Shown here piece after piece: positions 17,384-25,666 of a stretch of DNA of 64,000 bases; position 1 is the first letter of the stretch, and the number at the start of each line of letters is the position of its first letter. A program made the position numbers and the translations under genes. This DNA comes from Synechococcus sp. MU1617 (GTDB lineage Bacteria; Cyanobacteriota; Cyanobacteriia; PCC-6307; Cyanobiaceae): the NCBI RefSeq assembly GCF_020514235.1, contig NZ_VTLB01000003.1, positions 62,001-126,000 on the forward strand, given 5' to 3'. The notes beneath the pieces were generated by a model. That model had not been told where the DNA came from, ran no database searches, and was given only the letters and a program-made list of their open reading frames with translations.

Positions 17384-17476
17384 GTGGTCCGCACTCTGAA
17401 AGATCAATGGTTCGCTTTGGCGGTCGGAGCCACGGCACTTGCCGCATTGTGCTGGCTTGAGTTGATTGCCTACTGA
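17384..17476 (+). CDS. 30-residue single-helix membrane peptide (possible)
   Basis: GTG 17384 opens VVRTLKDQWFALAVGATALA followed by ALCWLELIAY and stop. It forms one hydrophobic helix with charged residues before it, the layout of tiny photosynthetic membrane subunits. It ends 19 bases before the exported protein gene at 17496. Too short to be sure. Confidence 0.35.
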   Translation: MVRTLKDQWFALAVGATALAALCWLELIAY

Positions 17477-17495
17477 TCAGGATTCTTTAGATCAG

Positions 17496-17747
17496 ATGTC
17501 GAGATCTGTTTCCGCGGCTTCGTTGATTGCTGTTGGACTCCTGTTTGCTTGTTCTCCAGTTGCTCGGTCTGACGAATGGGTGACGTGCAAGCGTGATGCC
17601 TCCACTGGCCAGCTTCTTTGGCTGCGCGGTAAGTCAACTGAGCCTCTGAAGAACGCTGAATACCGGCCTGGGGCAAGCAACCCGGATCTGGGCACTTGCT
17701 TGGTTGGCAATGACCAGCTTCGTCAAGCTCACGGTTTGAGGTTTTGA
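17496..17747 (+). CDS. small exported protein, unknown
   Basis: An 83-residue protein with a signal peptide (about 1-27: SLIAVGLLFACSPVARS then DEW). The mature part has two cysteines (VTCKRDAS and GTCLVG) that may form a disulphide. ATG 17496 gives a normal signal peptide; TTG 17466 would add ten residues. A perfect 8-bp hairpin (TGATCACC/GGTGATCA) overlaps the stop codon. No family is recognised. Confidence 0.55.
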   Translation: MSRSVSAASLIAVGLLFACSPVARSDEWVTCKRDASTGQLLWLRGKSTEPLKNAEYRPGASNPDLGTCLVGNDQLRQAHGLRF

Positions 17748-17948
17748 TCACCGCATAGGTGATCAGGCAGGGCAGAAGCACTTTCCCTCCACGGCAAATG
17801 ACCTCAGGGCAACTGGCCATCCCGATGCGGCTTAGACGCAGCTTGAAGAGCACAGCACTTTTGAAGCTCCTGCAGGCCTGCAGGCCGAACCGCGCGGAAG
17901 CGTAGGCTCGGCCTGCGTCTGACGAGTCTCGTTTTGGTCATTCGTCTG

Positions 17949-18449
17949 ATGCTCGCTCTCGCCTTGTTGGCTTCCTGGGCGTCCCCAGCCCGAGCGATTT
18001 CACTTTCAGCACGCACGGATCGGTTGATCGACCGGCTTCAGCAGCTTGGTGTTGTGATAGATCGCCTCGAGCGTTGTGGCCCCGGGGCCGAACGAGCCGC
18101 TTACAACATGGGCGTGAACCGTCTCTGTTTGTCGCAGGGACTTCGCGATGAGCCAGGGCTTCAGCTGGATGTTTTGACCCATGAGGCCATCCATGTGGTT
18201 CAAGACTGTCTGGATGGTTTGGAGACGCCGTCGTCGTCCACGATCAGCTTGATGCTGCAGGCGCAGGGTGGCTTCAGTCCCGCCCAGGTTGATCGGTTTT
18301 TGGCGCACCATCTCGACCATTCAACAGCGGGCCACGTGCTGACGGTGACCCAGGCGCTCGGGCCGCTGCAGCGCCAGCGCGAAGTCGAGGCCTATGCGCT
18401 GCAGAGCCAGACCGGCATGGTCGAATCCTTGTTGGCTCGACATTGCTGA
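17949..18449 (+). CDS. exported protein with HExxH motif
   Basis: A signal peptide (MLALALLASWASPARA) precedes a domain of about 150 residues containing THEAIHVVQDC, an HExxH zinc-binding motif as in zincin metallopeptidases. Four cysteines (ERCGPG, NRLCLS, QDCLDG and the C-terminal HC) suggest disulphides outside the cytoplasm. A glutamate further on (REVEAYALQ) could be a third ligand. Such small zincin-like proteins are known in cyanobacteria but uncharacterised; peptidase activity is an inference. TTG 17934 is an alternative start. Confidence 0.55.
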   Translation: MLALALLASWASPARAISLSARTDRLIDRLQQLGVVIDRLERCGPGAERAAYNMGVNRLCLSQGLRDEPGLQLDVLTHEAIHVVQDCLDGLETPSSSTISLMLQAQGGFSPAQVDRFLAHHLDHSTAGHVLTVTQALGPLQRQREVEAYALQSQTGMVESLLARHC

Positions 18450-18534
18450 AGTCGCTTGAGGGATGAGGCTTCGGCTTGAGATCTTGATCTGCTTGACATC
18501 GCTAACCTTGATTGATTCGTAGGAACAATCTCGG

Positions 18535-19059
18535 GTGAAGCACCAGTGGATTGCGATGCTTTTGTGGGCTCCAGTGGTGTTGCTGCAGGCGCCCTCATCA
18601 TTTGCCCAATCCTTGTTTGATCGCCCCCCAATTCGGGTGATGATTCACAACCCTGAATCAACCGAAGGCCTGCGCAATCGCACCACGATCACTGTTGTGG
18701 TTCCTCCGGATGCTGGCAATGCCTTGGGCTCGATTGTTCTGCGGCAGTTGCCCAATCTTGATCAGTGGGACTGGGGCCGCCTGGAGCCTCGTGTCTATCT
18801 CGGTGATTATTCCCTTCGCGGTAAAGGAACAAGCGGATTGGCTTCTGCTGATGTCTCAGAGTCCGAAGAGGTCTTGACCATCCAGCTCAATCCAGCGGTT
18901 CAGCCGGGGCAAACCGTGAATGTTGTATTCCGTGGTTTTAATCCTCAGTCCAGTATTTATCAATGGTCAACGGAACTTATGGCGGATGGAGAGGATCCCA
19001 TCCGTTATCTCGGCCCCACCCTGCGTTTGAACGTTTACGAGCAGGATCCTTACCGGTAG
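18535..19059 (+). CDS. DUF2808-like exported protein
   Basis: A 174-residue protein from GTG 18535 with a signal peptide (to about residue 24, ending SSFAQ). The mature part has RPPIRVMIHNPES, TITVVVPPDAGNALGSIVLRQ and VNVVFRGFNPQS. This matches the cyanobacterial DUF2808 family of beta-rich periplasmic or cell-surface proteins. Function is unknown. AGGAACAA lies about ten bases before the start. Confidence 0.7.
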   Translation: MKHQWIAMLLWAPVVLLQAPSSFAQSLFDRPPIRVMIHNPESTEGLRNRTTITVVVPPDAGNALGSIVLRQLPNLDQWDWGRLEPRVYLGDYSLRGKGTSGLASADVSESEEVLTIQLNPAVQPGQTVNVVFRGFNPQSSIYQWSTELMADGEDPIRYLGPTLRLNVYEQDPYR

Positions 19060-19069
19060 CTGTTGGCTC

Positions 19070-19204
19070 CTAGAGCAGATTTGGATAGGCATTGAAGAGT
19101 CCCCAGATCACCAGTGCGGTGATCGATGCAAAGATCACGGCAGTCCATGCCGCAAGATCAGCGTTGTTGCTGGACCCCTGCAGAAGCTGAAGAAGACGTG
19201 CCAT
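19070..19204 (-). CDS. 44-residue membrane peptide
   Basis: An ORF of 44 residues with one membrane helix (AAWTAVIFASITALVIWGLF) after a polar N-terminus. It has the size and layout of small photosystem or NDH subunits but I cannot assign it to one. It lies 10 bases beyond the convergent DUF2808 gene. Coding is supported by the clean hydrophobic pattern and an ATG start. Confidence 0.55.
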   Translation of the reverse strand: MARLLQLLQGSSNNADLAAWTAVIFASITALVIWGLFNAYPNLL

Positions 19205-19272
19205 CAGAAGGAATGCAAGCCCTTCGGTTCTGGCTCAAGTTGCTGGCAAATTCCAGCCTTGTTTGCGAGTCC

Positions 19273-19809
19273 TCATACACCGAAAAATGTACTCAGATTT
19301 AAATCGTTTCGCTTCAGCAGCACGAAGGTTGTTCCTGCATTGCCGCGGCAGATCCGCAGTTGTTCATCCAGCACGGTGATGTCGAGCCATGCCGGCGTGC
19401 TCTGCTGAACTTTTCGTATCCAACTCAACTGTTGGCGGTTCGGTAGGGAAGGGCCGACCCAGCCTCCCTGGCGAAAGCACACCATGACCCGCGTGCTGTC
19501 GGCGACCTGCAGCTCGGCCTGCACACGGATGCCCCCTAGAGCACTCAAGGGGCCGCGCAAGCGCAGCAGATTGCATCCACGTCCGTGATCTGGATCCAGG
19601 ATCTGAAGGTTCTCCAGCTTGGCGTTCGGTTTTAACCATGGTTGCTGGGAACTGCTCCAGTTCAACTCCCAGACCCCACGCAGCAAGCCTGCTGAGTTGG
19701 TGAGGTCGGCGGGCTGCTCCTGTTCCACCCGTTCGATCAGCGTCTGCAGGCCTGCATCGTTTGGCTTCTGCCGCAGCAGTTTCACCAGTTGGTCGCGGTG
19801 ATGCCCCAA
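19273..19809 (-). CDS. PAP/fibrillin-family protein
   Basis: A 178-residue protein resembling plastid lipid-associated proteins (PAP/fibrillin), lipocalin-like proteins tied to thylakoid membranes and plastoglobule-like lipid bodies. LLRGVWELNWSSSQQPWL is the characteristic N-terminal element, and a beta-rich core and a C-terminal LRICRGNAGTTFVLLKR follow. It is four bases downstream of the Nif11-like gene and likely co-transcribed with it. Confidence 0.75.
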   Translation of the reverse strand: MGHHRDQLVKLLRQKPNDAGLQTLIERVEQEQPADLTNSAGLLRGVWELNWSSSQQPWLKPNAKLENLQILDPDHGRGCNLLRLRGPLSALGGIRVQAELQVADSTRVMVCFRQGGWVGPSLPNRQQLSWIRKVQQSTPAWLDITVLDEQLRICRGNAGTTFVLLKRNDLNLSTFFGV

Positions 19810-19813
19810 GGGT

Positions 19814-20029
19814 CTAGTGGTATTCGCCGGGGTGCTGAATCTTGGTGACGCTCACGCCTGAAGAACTCTTGCCGGAGAAGCGCAGCAGTTCATCGCCGGA
19901 GACTTCGTAACCCAACTTCTGGGCAATCAGGGCCGCAGCATCGGCACTCACGGCCTGCAGCACCTGCTCTCGTAGAGAAGGGTCTCTGGAGATGTGAGCA
20001 AAAAACTGCCGGAGTTGGTCCGTGCTCAT
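19814..20029 (-). CDS. Nif11-like small protein
   Basis: A 71-residue protein, MSTDQLRQFFAHISRDPSLR at the start, with LGYEVSGDELLRF later, matching the Nif11 / nif11-like leader peptide family. Some members are precursors of lanthipeptides with a GG or GA cleavage site and a Cys-rich core. This one has no cysteines and no such core, so it is more like the stand-alone Nif11 proteins of unknown function. ATG 20029 was chosen over the upstream frame extension because it gives the family opening. Confidence 0.7.
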   Translation of the reverse strand: MSTDQLRQFFAHISRDPSLREQVLQAVSADAAALIAQKLGYEVSGDELLRFSGKSSSGVSVTKIQHPGEYH

Positions 20030-20112
20030 GTCGCTTGAGATGACGTGCCGATTCTGACCCGTCTGCTCTTGCCTCTTGCCTGTTGACTGGTTCATAGATC
20101 AAGTCCGATGGG

Positions 20113-20799
20113 ATGACGCAACTGGCGGTGTCTGGCGCCTCCGGCAAAACCGGATGGCGCGTGGTGGAGGAGGCGCTCAAGCGTGGTCAATCGGTTCGAG
20201 CCATCGTTCGACCTGCGTCAGTGCTCCCTCCTGCCCTGGCCCAGGCCGAGCAGGATGGGCGCTTGGACGTCTGTCGCCTGGAGCTGGACACGGCGGAAGC
20301 GTTGCTCCATGCGCTTCAGGGCTGCACCGCCTTGGTGATCGCCACGGGTGCTCGACCTTCGATCAACCTTGCGGGTCCCTTGCAGGTGGATGCCTGGGGA
20401 GTTCAGGCGCAGGTGCAGGCCTGCCGCTCTTTGGGGCTGAAGCGTGTTCTGCTGGTGAGTTCCCTCTGCGCCGGCCGTTGGCTGCATCCCCTCAACCTGT
20501 TCGGCCTGATCCTGGTCTGGAAGCGGGTGGGTGAGCGCTGTCTCGAGCGAAGCGGCCTGGATTGGACCGTGATCCGGCCTGGAGGTCTCAGTGAAGACGA
20601 CAACCGCAGCACCACCGAGGGCGTACTGGTGACCGACGCTGATCAACAGCAGAGCAACAGCATTCCGCGGCGTCTTGTGGCGCAGGTTTGCCTGGATGCT
20701 CTTGAGCAGCCGAGGGCCTGTGGTCGCATTCTCGAAATCACAAGCTCCCCTGGGCAGCCCAAGCAGCCGCTGGCCCAGTGGTTGGATCAGAACGCTTGA
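20113..20799 (+). CDS. NAD(P)-binding atypical short-chain dehydrogenase
   Basis: A 228-residue Rossmann protein with the nucleotide motif LAVSGASGKTGWRVVEEALK at the N-terminus and LVSSLCAGRW, then WTVIRPGGL, in the core. It matches the atypical SDR / NmrA-like group (Ycf39, Tic62 and relatives), which includes chaperone-like assembly factors as well as enzymes. The usual YxxxK pair is absent, as expected in this group. It is divergent from the Nif11-like gene. Substrate unknown. Confidence 0.8.
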   Translation: MTQLAVSGASGKTGWRVVEEALKRGQSVRAIVRPASVLPPALAQAEQDGRLDVCRLELDTAEALLHALQGCTALVIATGARPSINLAGPLQVDAWGVQAQVQACRSLGLKRVLLVSSLCAGRWLHPLNLFGLILVWKRVGERCLERSGLDWTVIRPGGLSEDDNRSTTEGVLVTDADQQQSNSIPRRLVAQVCLDALEQPRACGRILEITSSPGQPKQPLAQWLDQNA

Positions 20800-20812
20800 T
20801 CTGAGGATGGAT

Positions 20813-21664
20813 TCAATCCCAGGCCCATGTGTTGATGGGCCGGCCAGTACTGGTGAGGAAGCGTTCGCTGTCGGGGCGAATTAAATCAATCGTTTTTTGT
20901 TTGAGTTCGTCGTTCCAGCTGGGTGCCGCCACGTTTTTTCGTCCTTTCGACCCCGCTGGATTCATCAGCGGCAGTTGTCCCTTCTCCAGCAACTCGGAGC
21001 AATCCGGCGTGGCGCCGATGAAGCTCAGGATCCGCCGCAGGCTTGATTGCGGCTGTGTGCTGAGTTCTTCGGTGGTGATGCTCAGGATCAACTCCTGCGG
21101 AAACCAGCTCCGATAGCGCTGCCATTGCTTGTGATACATCGAGGCGTCCATCACGCGTTGTCTCAAGCGAGGTGAGTGCAGCAGCTGATCAAACGGCGGG
21201 CAGTCTTTGATGCGGCCCTGCCAGTGACGCCAGTGGGATTCAATCCGTCGCAGCGGATGGCGCACCAGATAGATCAATGGAATGGGGCCGAGGTGGTGGT
21301 GGATCAGCTCCGGGGTTCTGGCGTAGGAGCCATAGGACGACGAGTACATCGTGCTGGCTTCCCCCCGCAGGGGCCGCCGCGGATCGGCTTCAAACTGATT
21401 CGCGTACCACTCCCAACCACGCAGATAGTGCCGGCCGAAAAATTTCGGCTCCATCGACTGGCTGATCTGGATCTCGGGATGGCGCCGTAAAGCCGTGGCA
21501 AGGCTTGTTGTGGCCGACTTGGCGGCTCCGATGATGATGAATGTGGGCAGCTGGGAGCGGTAGATCGCTGCGATCTCGTCGTGCTGCCCCTGCAGGCTTC
21601 GGTTGATCTGCTGCCGGCAACGCCAGGCTCTCAGCCAGCTCGAACGTTCAGCGCCCGAAGCCAT
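20813..21664 (-). CDS. sulfotransferase (PAPS-dependent), heparan-sulfate type
   Basis: Transfers sulfate from PAPS, probably to a sugar hydroxyl or amino group. The 5'-phosphosulfate loop is FIIIGAAKSATTSL (about 42-55) and the 3'-phosphate motif is YLVRHPLRRIESHW (about 132-145). The MEPKFFGRHYL element fits the NDST/heparan sulfotransferase type. It is the last gene of the eight-gene glycan operon and overlaps the next upstream one by 17 bases. There is no membrane segment, so it would act on a cytoplasmic sugar precursor or on a finished chain before export. Confidence 0.85.
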   Translation of the reverse strand: MASGAERSSWLRAWRCRQQINRSLQGQHDEIAAIYRSQLPTFIIIGAAKSATTSLATALRRHPEIQISQSMEPKFFGRHYLRGWEWYANQFEADPRRPLRGEASTMYSSSYGSYARTPELIHHHLGPIPLIYLVRHPLRRIESHWRHWQGRIKDCPPFDQLLHSPRLRQRVMDASMYHKQWQRYRSWFPQELILSITTEELSTQPQSSLRRILSFIGATPDCSELLEKGQLPLMNPAGSKGRKNVAAPSWNDELKQKTIDLIRPDSERFLTSTGRPINTWAWD

Positions 21665-22424
21665 GGGACCGTAGCCAGTTCGACAGCTTCAAGCCTGTGC
21701 TGTGGAGTGGATTGATTGCCGGGAGGGGCGCGTTCTGGATCAAGTGGTCGACAGAGACATCGTTATAGAAAAGGCGCACATCGTCGCCATAGATTTGCAT
21801 TGTTTTATTGATCAGAGCTTCGTTGTTGAAGTAACTCTGCAGGCCGCCACGGTCACTTCGCCGTACGTTTTTCTGCGGTAAAGACTCCATCACATTGATG
21901 CCGCGTCTGGCGAGAATGTCGCGCAATTCAGCCCAGTGTTCGTTGATCTGTTCAACGCGTCCTACGAACTTCGGCACGATCTGATTGCCGATGCAAAGCA
22001 ATTGGCTCTGGGGGAGAACGTGAACGTCGTAGTGTTTGAACGGTGTCTCGATCAAGACATCGAGAAAGGCCTCAAACGACATGCCATGGGTGACGCCCAT
22101 GTTCTGCATCGGCAGAGGTGGAGTCTCGATCTCGATCACTTTGTTGTTGTACGCCGCGATCAATCGGTCGAAAGGGTTGCGCACGAAACTGAAACTGAAA
22201 TGACTTCGCCGGTATTTGCGTGCCCGACGCAGGGTGATCAGCTCCGTTTCCTGATTGGTTTCATGTTGCCAAAACTTATCGGATGTTGTTTTTGTGCCTT
22301 TGGGGGGCATTTCGCTGAGCAGCCGGCACAGGGCTGCTTTGATTGAGGAATTCGCCGCCTTGGGAACCCGCCCATAGAGCAGGTTGTGGCGTTTCATCCG
22401 GATGAAGTGATGCGGTTGGGCCAT
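21648..22424 (-). CDS. sulfotransferase, Sulfotransfer_2 type
   Basis: A 258-residue protein with LLYGRVPKAANSSIKAAL as the phosphosulfate loop (about 15-32) and FSFVRNPFDRLIAAYNNK as the 3'-phosphate binding motif (about 77-95). These resemble carbohydrate 2-O- and HNK-1-type sulfotransferases. It is unlike its two neighbours in sequence, so the three may sulfate different positions. It lies three bases after the upstream sulfotransferase gene. Substrate is inferred from context only. Confidence 0.82.
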   Translation of the reverse strand: MAQPHHFIRMKRHNLLYGRVPKAANSSIKAALCRLLSEMPPKGTKTTSDKFWQHETNQETELITLRRARKYRRSHFSFSFVRNPFDRLIAAYNNKVIEIETPPLPMQNMGVTHGMSFEAFLDVLIETPFKHYDVHVLPQSQLLCIGNQIVPKFVGRVEQINEHWAELRDILARRGINVMESLPQKNVRRSDRGGLQSYFNNEALINKTMQIYGDDVRLFYNDVSVDHLIQNAPLPAINPLHSTGLKLSNWLRSHGFGR

Positions 22425-22427
22425 GGA

Positions 22428-23345
22428 TTACGGGCTTTTGGCGAAATTTTTTTCGAGGAATTTGCGAAACAGCTTCCACTCGCTGCGTTTAAAAAGGGGT
22501 CGCGCCTGGATCGCCAGTTCAAGCCCGCGTTCATTCAGGCCCGGATTGGTGGTTTTGTTCAGGTTGGGGTTGTCGGTGTTGGCTTCCATCTGCTGCCTGA
22601 GCCTGTCAGCTTGCTTGGGCAGGGCATGCTTCAGCACGTTCCATAAAAAGGTGCTGGGAGCTTCGGGGTCGCTGGCTTGTTCATAGTCAACGCATACCAC
22701 CTTCAGATCGCGTTTGCTGGCCAGCTCCAAGAGGGATTGTTCCAGTGATTGGGGATCGGTACGGGAGAAATCGGCCGTTTGCCGGAACGTGTCGTAGTGG
22801 CTGGTTTCAGGCGTGTGACGCCCTTCCTTGAGCAGCTGGGTGTGGCAAGAGCGCACGAAGGCCTCATGGCTTCTGCTGGCAAAGAGGATGGTCCAAGTGA
22901 TCGAACGGTGCTCGAGGCTGTCTTCCAGACCAGTGATCAAGCGTTTGGTGCGTGACTTGGCGTAGCGATACAAGCCTGTCTTGCGTTCCTTGTTTGGTGT
23001 TTTTCGGCGGGGTGGATCCGCAAGGCCGCTGCGCAGCGTTCCGAAGATGGCTTCGAACGACAGAACGATGGTGTGGATGGTTTCCGGATGCTCCCCCGCC
23101 AGTTCCATCAGGGTGGTTCTGGTTTCTGATGTCAGGCGTTGGGGCGTTTTGCGATCCAATCGGCCCCACTGCAGGTGACGCCACAACTCTCCGCAACGCT
23201 TTTTGAAGGTGTTCGGCCCGAGGTACAACACACCCTGTTTCAGCAGTAGCTCGCGGTTGGTCTGCAGGTTTCGCTGGATGTAAGTGCTGCCTGTTTTGTG
23301 CAGCCCGCAGTGCAAAACGATCCTGCTCGGTTTGAGCTGACTCAC
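22428..23345 (-). CDS. sulfotransferase-like protein
   Basis: A 305-residue protein opening with RIVLHCGLHKTGSTYIQRNL (about 8-27), a variant phosphosulfate loop found in bacterial sulfotransferase-like proteins. A region WTILFASRSHEAFVRSC (about 151-167) could be the 3'-phosphate site. The middle is rich in Arg and Lys (RRKTPNKERKTGLYRYAKSR). Its ATG overlaps the end of the NeuB-fusion gene by four bases, implying coupled translation. Activity is inferred from motif and context. Confidence 0.72.
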   Translation of the reverse strand: MSQLKPSRIVLHCGLHKTGSTYIQRNLQTNRELLLKQGVLYLGPNTFKKRCGELWRHLQWGRLDRKTPQRLTSETRTTLMELAGEHPETIHTIVLSFEAIFGTLRSGLADPPRRKTPNKERKTGLYRYAKSRTKRLITGLEDSLEHRSITWTILFASRSHEAFVRSCHTQLLKEGRHTPETSHYDTFRQTADFSRTDPQSLEQSLLELASKRDLKVVCVDYEQASDPEAPSTFLWNVLKHALPKQADRLRQQMEANTDNPNLNKTTNPGLNERGLELAIQARPLFKRSEWKLFRKFLEKNFAKSP

Positions 23346-25627
23346 GCGACCTGCTTTTGCGGGCTGGATTCGACACAGCTTTCAAGGCGTTCAAGCGCGA
23401 GCCAGGCGCCTTCCCCGTTGTTTTTGTGGCCCTGCCAGATTTCGGGGATGAAGCTTGCCTTGGGGGAGAGCTGCTCCATCAGGGCAAACAGCTGCACCCA
23501 GTCGATCTCACCATCGTGGATCTGCAGGCCTTCGCCATCAACGCCTTTGGCATCGGCCAGATGCAGGTGTGCCGTGAAGGGAAGGATCGCCTTGAGGAAG
23601 CCGCTGAAGGAGGCGTTGAGGTGCGTGCAGGCGAGCTTGGAATGGGACGCATCCAGGCAGACGCGCATTCCGGTTTCCTCGCAGAATTCCTGGATGAAGG
23701 CGGTGTCGACAAACAGATTGTGATAGCGCTGACCGCCGAAATGCCAGGGGAAGGGGGGCATGGTCTGGGGAATGATCTCCACCTCGCCTGCGGTGTTGAT
23801 CTGCTCAAGGCTGTTGATCAGGCGTTGACGCAGCGGTTGCAACTCCGGACGCTCGAGATGATGGTGCTCGGAGAATCCTCCGACGTTCGTCACCAGCAGT
23901 ACGGGATCGGGGCAGTCGAAACGTCGGCGCAGGTCACGCGAGATGTCGACCACGCGCTGGAGTTCCTCAATCGAATGGAGCCGGTAGTGGTCATCAGCGC
24001 TGCAGAGATCGAGGGTGTGATCGCCGGCAAAGAGTTCGGGGGCATGCACCACCAGGCCGAGCTGCTGTTTTCTCGGCAGTACTTGATCGAGGTCGACCTC
24101 TAGATCCTTGTAGCTGAGATGGATTTCAACGAGGTCGAGATTGCTGGTGACTGCAAAGCTCTCAATGTCGTGGTAGCGGACCGGCAGCCCAAAACGATGG
24201 AGGAACCGATAGTTGCGCGGGGTGGCAGCCGGGGTCTCGAGGTCTGAGGGGAAAAAAAAGTCGCCGGCGGCTTTGCTCACCGGCAGGGTCTTGCCGATGA
24301 GGTCGTCCAGACGGTTGGGCTGCAGTCCTTGCCCCGGGCTTTGGATGCCAACCATCGCCGCGGTGATCTCCGTACCGGCGGGCACGTCGCAGGTGGCGAC
24401 GAGGCTTTTGGCCAGCACTTCGCGGTTCATCATTTCGCCCTGGCTGATGCTGCGTTCGCCGCTGCTGCCCATCGACTCCTCAACACGGCGAATGCCGTGG
24501 ATCATCTGGGCAAATTCATCGGGCAGCAGGCTCACCTTGTGGTCGTTGCCCTCCATGGAGCGATCGAGGGTGATGTGTTTCTCGATCACCACGGCGCCCA
24601 GGGCGGCGGCGGCAATGGGCACTTCGATTCCCCGTTCATGGCCGGAATAGCCCACGGGCGCCTCGGCCAGTTCGCGCAGACGCTCGAGGTAGCGCAGGTT
24701 GACGTCCTTGAAAGGGGTGGGATAGGTGGAATTGCAGTGGAGCAGCACGTAGCCGGCCCCTTCGTTCTGGAGATGGCGAATGCCGGAGCGGATCTCCACT
24801 TCCGAGGCCATGCCGGTGGAGCAGATCAGGGGTTTGCCGGTGGCGGCCAGGCTGGAGAGCAGGGCGTGGTTGGTGAAATCGGCCGATGCCACCTTGAAGC
24901 CTTCCATCCCCCAGCGGTTGAGCTTGTCGAGGCTGGCTTCATCCCAAGGGGTGCAGAGCGGCACCAGACCTTTACTGGCCGCATGGTCAAAGCAGCGGAA
25001 CAACTCGTCGTCGCTGAGCTGAAAGCGCTCGAGCAGATCGAGGGTGTATTGGGTGCCCAGATCGGAGGCCATGTCATTGCTGTCGCCCGCATTGCGGTAC
25101 AGCTGGCTCATGTCCCGCATCTGGAACTTGGCGCAGTCCGCCCCTGCGGCGTGGGCCGCATCGATCAGGTGGAGAGCGGTGTTGAGATCGCCGTTGTGGT
25201 TGTTGCCGATCTCGGCGATCAGGAAGCACGGGGCGTCATCGCCGATGCGGTGGGAGCCGATTTGGAGCCCGTCGGTCGCACGACGGGCCACAGCGACGAT
25301 GCGGCCATGGCTGTCCAGCAGTGGCAGCGCAATGATCCGTGAATTGAGCAGGGCGCTCAGGTCACTGGCGCTGGTGCCTTCGGCAGCCGAGCGGCAGTTG
25401 GCATTCATGGCGGCGGTGACCGGCCGATTCAGGTCGATCTCGCCGCAACCGGCAATCCAGCGGCGGAAGTCGCCGTCGGTGAGAACGCCCTGGAGGATGC
25501 CGCTTTCCGAGACAACGAAGATCAGGCGCGACTGGTTGGCCGTGATCTTGCTGAGCGCCGAAAGGATGCTGTCTTCCGCGAAGACAACGAACTGGGTGAA
25601 ATTTCGCTCAATCAGGATGCCTCTCAC
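23342..25627 (-). CDS. nonulosonate (sialic-acid-family) synthase fused to CBS pair and TIM barrel
   Basis: A 761-residue fusion. Residues about 1-115 are two CBS domains (FVVSESGILQGVLTDGDFRR), likely a nucleotide sensor. About 130-395 is a NeuB-type synthase, which condenses phosphoenolpyruvate with a six-carbon amino sugar to give a nine-carbon acid; it has FLIAEIGNNHNG, GKPLICSTGMA, GYSGHERG and IEKHITLDR. About 410-480 is the SAF/antifreeze-like domain (REVLAKSLVATCDVPAGTEI). About 485-750 is a xylose-isomerase/AP-endonuclease-type barrel (VVHAPELFAGDH, VCLDASHSKLAC, HLHLADAKGVDGEG), which could supply or epimerise a precursor. The exact sugar (Neu5Ac, legionaminic or pseudaminic) cannot be told. 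Confidence 0.88.
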   Translation of the reverse strand: MRGILIERNFTQFVVFAEDSILSALSKITANQSRLIFVVSESGILQGVLTDGDFRRWIAGCGEIDLNRPVTAAMNANCRSAAEGTSASDLSALLNSRIIALPLLDSHGRIVAVARRATDGLQIGSHRIGDDAPCFLIAEIGNNHNGDLNTALHLIDAAHAAGADCAKFQMRDMSQLYRNAGDSNDMASDLGTQYTLDLLERFQLSDDELFRCFDHAASKGLVPLCTPWDEASLDKLNRWGMEGFKVASADFTNHALLSSLAATGKPLICSTGMASEVEIRSGIRHLQNEGAGYVLLHCNSTYPTPFKDVNLRYLERLRELAEAPVGYSGHERGIEVPIAAAALGAVVIEKHITLDRSMEGNDHKVSLLPDEFAQMIHGIRRVEESMGSSGERSISQGEMMNREVLAKSLVATCDVPAGTEITAAMVGIQSPGQGLQPNRLDDLIGKTLPVSKAAGDFFFPSDLETPAATPRNYRFLHRFGLPVRYHDIESFAVTSNLDLVEIHLSYKDLEVDLDQVLPRKQQLGLVVHAPELFAGDHTLDLCSADDHYRLHSIEELQRVVDISRDLRRRFDCPDPVLLVTNVGGFSEHHHLERPELQPLRQRLINSLEQINTAGEVEIIPQTMPPFPWHFGGQRYHNLFVDTAFIQEFCEETGMRVCLDASHSKLACTHLNASFSGFLKAILPFTAHLHLADAKGVDGEGLQIHDGEIDWVQLFALMEQLSPKASFIPEIWQGHKNNGEGAWLALERLESCVESSPQKQVA

Positions 25628-25666
25628 CGTTCTGTTCGGCCGCCTGGGTTGAGTCCGTTGTTGAAC

